Source: Aphrocallistes beatrix
Taxonomy: Eukaryota > Porifera > Hexactinellida > Sceptrulophora > Aphrocallistidae
NCBI GenBank assembly: GCA_963281255.1
Contig: OY725503.1
Location: 2,542,001 to 2,606,000 of the forward strand
Reading direction: 5' to 3'
DNA: 64,000 bases
This document shows, piece by piece, positions 56,683 through 64,000 of this stretch. The position numbers and the translations under genes were made by a program. Numbering within the stretch: position 1 is the first letter of the stretch; each line of letters opens with the position of its first letter. The notes beneath the pieces are model-generated. The model did not search any database and was not told the origin of the DNA. It was given only the letters and a program-made list of their open reading frames with translations.

Positions 56683-57131
56683 AGTTAGGACTCAATTTCC
56701 ATTCATCGAACGATCAACCAAGCAATTTCGTTGGAAAATCTATTTCCGAATTTCAGCCATGGGAAACTACTGAAATTCTTCGTGATGGAAATTGTTTTTT
56801 CCGATGCCTCTCTAAAATACTCACAGGAAGCCAGAATAGCCACCTCGACCTACGCTCAATAATTTGCCACTTTATTGCAACAGAGGGAACCACACAATTT
56901 GGCTGGTATTTCCATCAAAAGGGTGTAACTCCATGCGAGTACTTCCTGAATGAAAATCTAGTACATCTGGAAGATATGTGGGCAACCGATGCTGAGGTCA
57001 TGGCTGCATCTGCTATTCTCGATGCTGACATTTACGTCGCGAACGATGATTATATAAACGAAAGGACCTTGTTTCGAGAAGTTCGATGGAAATTACTCCG
57101 AGCAAGTAACAACCCAAGCGTCTCCATCTAG
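56595..57131 (+). pseudogene. OTU-type cysteine protease domain, truncated
   Basis: An open frame (no ATG at its left edge) contains the OTU catalytic block ILRDGNCFFRCLS with Asp and Cys, followed by HLDLRSIICHF and WATDAEVMAASAILDADIYV, in the order of OTU deubiquitinases found in transposons. The C-terminal His-containing strand is missing; the frame ends at TAG after about 180 codons. It overlaps the last integrase exon in another frame, so either a frameshift or an unseen splice joins them. OTU or Ulp1 protease and PHD modules have been described in Ginger1-type transposases, so an integrase-OTU protein is plausible. If catalytic, it would cleave ubiquitin chains. Confidence 0.7.
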
Positions 57132-57629
57132 TACATCACCAACTACGCAAGTCATTACCAACCAGTAACATCAATGGTCAACAGTCCTACACCTACATAT
57201 GGAAATGCATCCGATCACGTGCATACAATCGAATGAATTATCAAACAGCATTTCACACTTCAACACCAGTAGATCCATATAAAGTGTATTGCGGGAAGGG
57301 CAACGCAACTGATGAGTCTAAGCCGAGACGAAACACTGTGACTGGAATCTGAGAACTGATAAGTTCGAAAAGGATAAATTTTGGCATCCACTGTCTGATT
57401 GTCTATCACAGATATCTATAATTTAACTACTCGTATGATACTCGTAAATCATAAACCGCTCTCATTTACGGCACATACGACCAACGGGACACTCGATTGG
57501 CGGTACACCCGACCCAAGGCCCCAAGGCTTTATTATTTCACTTGGAGTAACCATCTGAAGTTAAGTCTTCCGACCTACGGTATACACGACTGCGTTTCAC
57601 TCAACTGTCGATGCACTCGATCTAATAGT
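57132..57629. other. No gene seen
   Basis: Possible 3' end of the Ginger-like element; no TIR recognised. Short open frames only. Confidence 0.4.
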
Positions 57630-57900
57630 AGTTGCATCTTATGTGAGATATATTAATATACACATTCTATTAAAATCTCAGCCTTCTATCACTTAAAACG
57701 GCTGAGTTATGCTCGAAAAACTGAAATTTATAATTCCTAAAGGTGACAATGACGCCACAATTCCGTGATTAGTCGGCATTTTCGTCTGAGCTCAGAACTT
57801 AGTGGAGCCATATCCAAAAGACTCTGACAGGCCAAAAATCAGATTTCTGTAACTGGCAGTTTCTTCAATCAATTCGTTGCAGAGATATATATATATATAT
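57630..57900 (+). repeat. Hairpin-repeat fragment, copy 8 (microsatellite end)
   Basis: From TATGTGAGATATATTAATATACAC to CAATCAATTCGTTGCAGAG and (TA)n. Followed at 57905 by the AATCGAGTTTTAATAGTAAGG motif. Confidence 0.75.
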
Positions 57901-57941
57901 CTACACATTAATCGAGTTTTAATAGTAAGGAGATATATATA

Positions 57942-58315
57942 TACAAGCGCGATTCGCTTGCTTGCGCTGCGAGGCTGGCGGACACTTTGTGTCCGCCAGA
58001 GGCTTCTTCGGTCGCCTAAGGTCACATTGATTAATCATAAGGGAGATAACATCTCTCACTACCCCTGTCATACTGTTATAATCGATATCGCAAGAAAAAT
58101 CACCAAATTTGAAATTTTTTAAATTTTGATGCGTAATGATGACGTTTTAACAGAGTGATGAGCCATCATTTTTTGATGATGGTTGTATCATTTTGAGATA
58201 TATTAATGTACACATTCCATTAAATCTCAGCATTCTATCACTTAATACGGATGAGTTATGGTCGAAAAACTGAAATTTCTAAGAACAATGACGTCATAAT
58301 TCGACGATGAGTCTA
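57942..58315 (+). repeat. Hairpin repeat, copy 9, truncated at the microsatellite end
   Basis: Begins ACAAGCGCGATTCGCTTG with both hairpins, and stops at GATGAGTCTACATTTT where the dispersed repeat of 58325 begins. Confidence 0.8.
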
Positions 58316-58324
58316 CATTTTCAA

Positions 58325-58640
58325 ATCATTCACAGGCATGTATTCACATTTATACTGATGATTTAGATATATTCCAAACAAATCTTTGGGAAAATAGCAG
58401 AAGTACATTGAAAATCCACAAGTTTCCTTGAGGCCCCTAACCCCGAATATTTTTAGATAATTGTGAATAATAATTCGTATTTCTAACAGTACAAATTATA
58501 ATCCATCAGTTTAGAATAAATACAGAGCTTCTAAAAGTATATTAGGTAGTTAGAACGACAGTCTACGACTTTTAGTTTCCAGGTTAGGGTTTTCGAAGAA
58601 TGCTACGTCAACACATGATAAAGATCTAAAACAAAATTAT
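58325..58640. repeat. Dispersed repeat (copy 2 of 34600-35090)
   Basis: Shares CTAACCCCGAATATTTT.AGATAATTGTGAATA and the following 200 bp with 34600-35090. Confidence 0.7.
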
Positions 58641-58760
58641 TACAATAAAGACAATGATATAAGTCGAAGAGATGTTTGAGAAACCTATATACTTCAGTAT
58701 TATCGTATATATCCTTTCATTTAAGATTATAATAGATTATAATAAATTATAATAGATTAA

Positions 58761-58876
58761 CCCTAATTGGACTTGGAATGTTGAAGTGAAAGTGAAAGTT
58801 AATTGAAAGTGAACTGAAAGTGAAAATGAAAGTGGGAATTTTCTATTTATACCTTTGACCCCAAGTCCAAGTAGGG
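58761..58876. mobile_element. Short TTAA-flanked MITE with GAAAGTGAAA units (copy 2)
   Basis: CCCTAATTGGACTTGG at the left and CCAAGTCCAAGTAGGG at the right are inverted ends; TTAA on both sides. The interior has repeated TGAAAG. Confidence 0.8.
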
Positions 58877-58884
58877 TTAAGATT

Positions 58885-59445
58885 ATAATAGATCTTCAAT
58901 AGTTTTAAGATATGACATCGGCCTCTTTCGTGACCCTAGAGAGGTATTATGCCCGAACTTTACCTATGATTAATCAATCACTCAAGAATAAATGGTCGGA
59001 TCTCAACAATCATTTTAACAATGTTCCGAATTTATTACTAATTCAACTATTGCTAAAATTTGATATAAAACCTGCCTTTACCCGAGGATTAGAGAAATTC
59101 ACACCCTAATATAGCCATTTTGATTGGACTTGATTGTTCTTTCTTCGAAAGCTTTGTGTTATATAATCTCCAACGGGACCAAAATAATGTTGATGTCCAT
59201 ATCATCCAAAATATCAAATAAGTAAAAAACTAATTGATGAATGCGTCGAAAAACCTCCAATAATTTTCAACTTTTTCAACTTCTATCTCCAGGTGGTTAA
59301 CTCATAAATATCCAAATAAATACTGTCCAACTACCACGTTTAAATGGTAGACCGCTCAGTAATATAATGGAATTACGTAACAATAAAAACTTTGCAGTTT
59401 TTATTTCCGTTAGGGAAAGTTTTTGAGGGCGGTATCCTTAAAGAA
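58885..59445. repeat. Dispersed 0.55-kb repeat (copy 2 of 8330-8875)
   Basis: Collinear with 8330-8875 over its whole length. A 65-codon open frame at its start is not conserved in the other copy. Confidence 0.7.
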
Positions 59446-60178
59446 CAAAATAGTTAGCGATTTTCGGAATACCATTAGTGCGAGAAAAATGAAATTTGGA
59501 CAGGTGTTAAATGTTTGTTAGCAGGTGAAGTTACTATACGGAAAAAATCATAAAAATACCCCACTTTTCTTCTACCACTGTCATGCAGTCGACCTCTAGA
59601 CATCCAACATATGCGCCGTGATACAAAGTGAGTATACAGGGTTGTATGCAGAGGGTGTGATGCCCAGAGATCTTCCTCCCTCCTGAATTTCACCCCTTCT
59701 AAATTCTGGTCATATATCACTCTTACATATGACTTGTGAGAAAAAAATAGTAATTAGTATTACCTATAAAAACTAATTTGGAGAATAATACGTCTAATTT
59801 TTTGAATAGAATATTTTATTTGATTATATGTTCTTGCAAAAACATATTCTGTTCACTTAAGTTTGAAATGCTTATATGAATCGTAATAACATAATATATA
59901 AGATTTCATATAACTATAAATTCCTTTGAATGTATGAATTCAGATGTTACATTCCATTTCGAGTTATTGGGCAGTAAGTCTGATCCTTTGATTAGATATA
60001 TCATCAATCGTTCAACTGCTATTAGAAAAATTTCAATGACTATAATACTAAATTCTTCTGATTGATGCCATATCTAGTTTTACTTAGAATGGAAACTACT
60101 GAAATTAATTTAATAAAATAGCTTGAATAAATATCTTTTTATGAAAATTGATTAAATCCTACATTTTAAAATTAGCAC
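59446..60178. other. No gene seen
   Basis: AT-rich; one 81-codon open frame on the minus strand (59475-59720) has no recognisable motif and no ortholog-like features. Confidence 0.4.
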
Positions 60179-60262
60179 TACAAGCGCGCTTCACTTAATT
60201 GCGGTGGACGGGCGGCGAACACTTCGTATCCACATGAGGTGCCCTTTGGGCGCCGATGATTC
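60179..60262 (+). repeat. Hairpin-repeat fragment, copy 10
   Basis: ACAAGCGCGCTTCACTT to GCCCTTTGGGCGCC; only the GC-rich end is left. Confidence 0.65.
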
Positions 60263-60274
60263 ATTCCTTATTAA

Positions 60275-60375
60275 CCTTCGCTTGCCTAGGAATGTTGAAG
60301 TGAAAGTTAATTGAAAATAAAATGAAAGTGGGATCATTTCTATTTATACCTTTGACCCCAAGGCATTCAAGGGTA
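60275..60375. mobile_element. Short TTAA-flanked MITE with GAAAGTGAAA units (copy 3)
   Basis: Begins CCTTCGCTTGCCTAGGAATG after TTAA and ends AAGGGTA before TTAA; shorter than the other two copies. Confidence 0.65.
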
Positions 60376-61199
60376 TTAATATACTTATTGGAAAATATTT
60401 TCAATGTACCTAAAATTTGCTATTTTTATTCAAAATATTAGTATTTCAAAAATATCGATTATCAATGTATAGTATATCCACCCTAAATAATCGTTTGACC
60501 TAGTCAGATCAAGTCTATCACTTTTTTTATTCATTCATTATGACGTCATCACATTCGAATCAGAAGATGAAAATGAGGTAAAACGGTTAATTAAGATTGA
60601 GATAGACCCATCAAATATATTATCAATGTATAGTATATCGACCATAAAAAATCGTTTGGCCATGTCAGATTACTTGGATATCCTTTGATTTTTCATCAAG
60701 ACGTCATCACAGGATAATCTGGATATGATAAACAGGTGAAACTGTTATTTAAGTTTGAGATAGACACATCAAATATATTGTCATTGTTAGTATTTCGACC
60801 ATAAACAATCGTTTAACCAAGTCAGATCACTTCTATCTCTTTTCATTTCCTCATGATGATGCCATAGCACCTGTTATGTGATGAGTTTTAACTACACGTT
60901 ATGTTTTCGTAGAATACTTATTTTTAGTAAACCTAAGATCGTGGTGCTAGCTCTAATACTTATACATACACTAGTTCGTGATAATCATTAGGCTAATCAT
61001 AGTGTATTACCAGGATAAATACAAATGGTATCAAAGTATCCATATTCATTGCTAAAATTTTGATGTCATATATCTGTGTCAAATTTAGTGATTTTCAGAG
61101 GCAGTTTATGGAGAGGCGCATGCATTATTTCTATTCCATATATAGATGCGTATTATACCTATTTTGAATTTAGACGTTAGTTCTACTTCCAAAATGGGC

Positions 61200-62200
61200 G
61201 TTGATTCTACTTTTTGAAAAAGTACGAGGGGCGTTCATTAAAGATTTCCCCTGACCCACTTCCGATGGATTTAGAGGAACAAGAATTGGCACAGTTATTA
61301 GTCTTTCTCTACATAGGTACCACCAAAAGTTACACACTTCTCCCATCGTTTTATGCAACTGTGGAAACCTCGCTTGTAAAAGTCGTAGGTTGCGTCTCAA
61401 GCCACGGCTTGACTTCGAAAATCAGTGTTTCATCATCTGGGAAACGTGTTCCCTTCAAAAATGACTTCATGATTGGAAAGAGGTGAAAGTCAGAGGGTGC
61501 GAGGTCAGGAGAGTAAGGAGAATGAGGAAGGATTTCATAGCCACAGGACCGCGCTTCCGTCTAGGCAATATGAGAGTTGTGGGCGGGGCGTTGTCTTGCT
61601 GGAGACGGACACCTTTGGTTAGCATGCCGCGCCTCTTGTGTTTGATAGCTTGTCCCAAATACCGTGAGCATGACCTTACCTGCAGAGTGTTGAACCCGTG
61701 CCTTCTTTGGGTCCAAGTGCTTCCATTGCATCGACTGGACTTTAGTCTCAGGGTCATAGTGATGGACCCATGTCTCATCCTGTGTAATGTCTGTTAAAAA
61801 GTCCGCCTGGTTTTCTTGGCACTTGTCCAAAAGAGCCTTTGAGCAATTGACTCGTTCCTGCTTCTGAAAAGGTGTGAGCAACCTAGGAATCCATCGTGCA
61901 GACACCTTATGCATGTGCAAATTGTCATGAATTAATGATTTTTTCTACAGATCCTACACTGATCTTGACATCGTGGGCTAACTGACGAACAGTTATACAG
62001 CGGTCTTCAAAAATGGCAGCCCCCACTTGACGAACAGTGTCCCCATCAATGGCAGAATGGGGTCGACCAGGAATGGGGGGCCGTTTCCACAGATGTCTGA
62101 CCACACTTGAACTGGCGATGCCAGTATTTAACAACTTCATATGATGAGGCATCCTCCCCATGAGTTGCTTTCATTTCCTTCGAAGGTTTCTTTCAGTGTG
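61200..62200 (-). pseudogene. Mariner transposase, frameshifted
   Basis: Minus-strand frames give the full mariner order. The second helix-turn-helix RCITVRQLAHDVKISVGSVE is at about 62010-61930. KVSARWIPRLLTPFQKQERV follows, then DETWVHHYDPETKVQSMQWKH (first catalytic Asp; 61800-61730), QDNAPPT (second Asp; about 61600) and SFLILLTLLTSHPLTF-type remains of the third-Asp block in a shifted frame. Several single-base shifts and stops make it inactive. ACGAGGGGCGTTCATTAAAG at 61227 is the likely 3' inverted end; the other end is missing. Confidence 0.85.
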
Positions 62201-62835
62201 CGACCTTTCAAATATAAAACCTGATCACTGCTCTGTACTCTACTGGCTCCAATGCCAGACTTTATTGAAATTTAACACCTGTAAAAGAGAAAGCATTGTT
62301 GGTTCAAAGCTCAAAATTACCACATGACTCATAGACATGTGTACATTCACAATCTCTACTCTGCGTGGTTACTGACTTTAGTCAGATCATGTATTTGTTC
62401 AACCATCTCCTGCAGCAACCCTATTCCAAAATCCACAAGTTACTTTTTGGCTTTATATGTCGTAGCCCACGGATTAGCCAAATGTTTATCACGAACTAGT
62501 GTATATATTAGAGTTAGCATCACGATCTTAGGTTTACTAGAATTAATTATTCTAAGAAAACATTACATGTATGTAGTTAACATTAACATCATATAACAGG
62601 TGCTATAACATCATCATGAGTAATGAAAAGAGATAGAAGTGATCTGACTTGGTTAAACGATTGTTTATGGTCGAAATACTACACAATGACAATATATTTG
62701 ATGTGTCTATCTCAAACTTAAATAACAGTTTCACCGGTTTATCATATCCAGATTATCCTGTGATGACGTCTTGATGAAAAATAAAAGAATATCCAAGTAA
62801 TCTGACCTGGCCAAACGATTGTTTATGATCGATAT

Positions 62836-62925
62836 ACATCCTTACTATTCAAACTCGATTAATATATATATATATTATATATATATATATTAATCGAGTT
62901 TGAATAGTAAGGACGTATAGTATAT
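62836..62925. repeat. Short palindrome TCCTTACTATT...(TA)n...AATAGTAAGGA
   Basis: CATCCTTACTATTCAAACTCG and its inverted copy flank a (TA)n centre. The same 22-bp motif borders hairpin repeats and (TA)n tracts at 14112, 18028, 30447, 30484, 30530, 40707 and 57907. Confidence 0.75.
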
Positions 62926-62939
62926 CGATCATAAACAAA

Positions 62940-63432
62940 TATGTATATATGTAACGAATTGATTGAATGAACTGCCAGGCGGAGATTTTTTTGCATCTGA
63001 GTCTTTTGGCTATGGCTCCACTAAGTTCTGAGCTCAGATGAAATGTCAACTCATCATGGAATTATGACGTTTTAGTCACCTTTTTAGAATTAGAAATTTC
63101 AATTTTTCTCATTATTCAGCCATTTTAAGTGATACAAGGCTAAAATTTTAATAGAATGTGTGTATTAATATATCTCACATATGATACAACCATCATCAAA
63201 AAATGATGACACATCACCCTGTTATGATGTTGTCATTACGCATCAAAATTTTAAAAATTGGCAAATTTGGTGATTTTTCGTGCGATATCGATTATAGCAC
63301 TAGGAGAGACTTATTTAGAGATGTTATCTCCCTTATAACTAATCAGTATGATCCCAGACGCCCAAAGGGCGCCTCTGGCGGACACAAAGTTTCCGCCAGC
63401 CGCGCAGCGCAATCAAGTGAAACGCGCTTGTT
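62940..63432 (-). repeat. Hairpin repeat, copy 11
   Basis: Full reverse copy from GTAACGAATTGATTG to AACGCGCTTGTT, inserted in the right arm of the large inverted structure. The arm sequence resumes at 63435. Confidence 0.8.
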
Positions 63433-63720
63433 GATAATATATTTAATGGGTCTATTACAATCTTAATTAACCGTTTCACCGAATTTACATCCGATTCGAA
63501 TGTGATCACATCATACTTGATCTGATTAGGTCAAACGATTATTTATGATCGGAATACTATACATTGGTAATATATTTTATTTGTTTACCTCTATCTTAAT
63601 TAACCGTTTCACCTATTTGACATCTGTTTCGGATGTGATGAGGTCATAATGAATGAATAAAAAGTGATTGACTTGAGCTGACTAGTTCAAAGGTTATTTA
63701 GGATGGATATTTTATACATT

Positions 63721-64000
63721 TATGATCATTCTCTATCTATACATCGATTATAAATAGCAATATTTATTGATTTTATATTTAGGCCCCTCTCTGTTGACGT
63801 AGAGTATGTAGTAAATTTTTGAATAGCTAATGGGGAAATTTTAGGAAGTGGCTGGAAAATTTAATATAGTGAAAAATGCTCTAAAACAACATATTTAATC
63901 ACTAAATTTAGGTTCACAAATATCCCTGAATGCTATCTCTTAGTTACGTTTTGACCTCAAGTGTTAGATTCAGTTGCATTTTTGAGACTAAAAATGCATT
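63721..64000. other. No gene seen
   Basis: AT-rich, unannotated. Confidence 0.5.

Larger units (their letters stand above)
60440..63720. repeat. Large inverted-repeat structure with tandem arms
   Basis: The left part (60440-61160) has about three tandem copies of a roughly 150-bp unit (AATGTATAGTATATCGACCATAAA.AATCGTTT... ending with GATAGACACATCAAATATATTATC), then a P-foldback-like segment (ATGGTATCAAAGTATCCATATTC, AGTGATTTTCAGAGGCAGTTTA). The same order appears inverted at 62340-63720. The centre holds a broken mariner (61200-62200) and the right arm holds a hairpin repeat (62940-63432). Tandem-repeat arms resemble foldback (FB) and Galileo elements. Confidence 0.75.

Noticed and set aside
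57942..58025. tRNA or other small RNA gene suggested by GC-rich hairpins
   Set aside because: No cloverleaf or A/B box was seen; the hairpins belong to a dispersed repeat.
61170..61797. Plus-strand open frames of about 90-104 codons
   Set aside because: They are antisense shadows of the minus-strand mariner transposase.

Overview
The window is AT-rich eukaryotic DNA from a transposon-dense part of an invertebrate animal genome. I cannot name the species. Evidence for an animal: an intact single-exon COMMD4-like gene at 9257-9856, an L2/CR1-type non-LTR retrotransposon, Tc1/mariner, hAT, THAP/P-type, Ginger-like and Ty3/gypsy elements, and genes with short GT-AG introns. No bacterial operons, rRNA, tRNA or CRISPR arrays were seen. 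Apart from COMMD4 and a few unrecognised ORFs, nearly everything recognisable is mobile DNA, often nested two or three deep.

Layout. 1-1.8 kb: broken THAP/P-type transposase on the minus strand. 1.8-4.8 kb: an almost intact transposon of an unclassified DDE family with about 170-bp terminal inverted repeats (TIRs). 5.3-7.05 kb: a large palindrome. 7.5-8.9 kb: a foldback MITE and a dispersed repeat. 9.26-9.86 kb: COMMD4. 10.1-11.2 kb: P-type foldback. 11.3-14.9 kb: nested MITEs and a 0.5-kb repeat with GC-rich hairpins. 15.7-18.0 kb: P-type element remnant with TIRs and a target site duplication (TSD). 18.5-19.6 kb: decayed KDZ-like transposase. 19.65-26.4 kb: a minus-strand locus (PHD finger plus a 189-codon ORF) split by a Ty3/gypsy element, which itself holds two insertions, one a THAP/P-type transposon. 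26.4-33 kb: MITEs, repeats and hAT debris. 33.5-34.5 kb: second P-type foldback with perfect TSD. 36.5-41 kb: hAT MITE, THAP remnant, a 426-bp (GTAT)n tract and a telomere-unrelated foldback. 41.6-43.5 kb: complete Tc1-like element with intact transposase. 43.5-45.1 kb: decayed Ginger/KRBA2-like integrase. 45.7-47.7 kb: third P-type foldback containing a TTAA-flanked MITE. 48.5-52.5 kb: mariner split by other elements, including an L2 retrotransposon with a 517-codon open reverse-transcriptase frame. 52.7-57.1 kb: a nine-exon integrase gene with GPY/F motif, followed by an OTU-protease ORF (Ginger1-like). 57-64 kb: repeats, and a large inverted-repeat structure with tandem arms containing a broken mariner.

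The most striking theme is a family of elements whose ends begin CATRGC and which are flanked by 7-bp TSDs. One member carries a THAP/P transposase and others are pure foldbacks with about 0.5-kb arms. The 59-bp terminus of the transposase-bearing copy at 21978 is nearly identical to the terminus of the foldback at 45730. This resembles the Galileo branch of the P superfamily, known from Drosophila. The second theme is the spliced integrase gene, whose DD(35)E spacing appears only when a 62-nt intron is removed.
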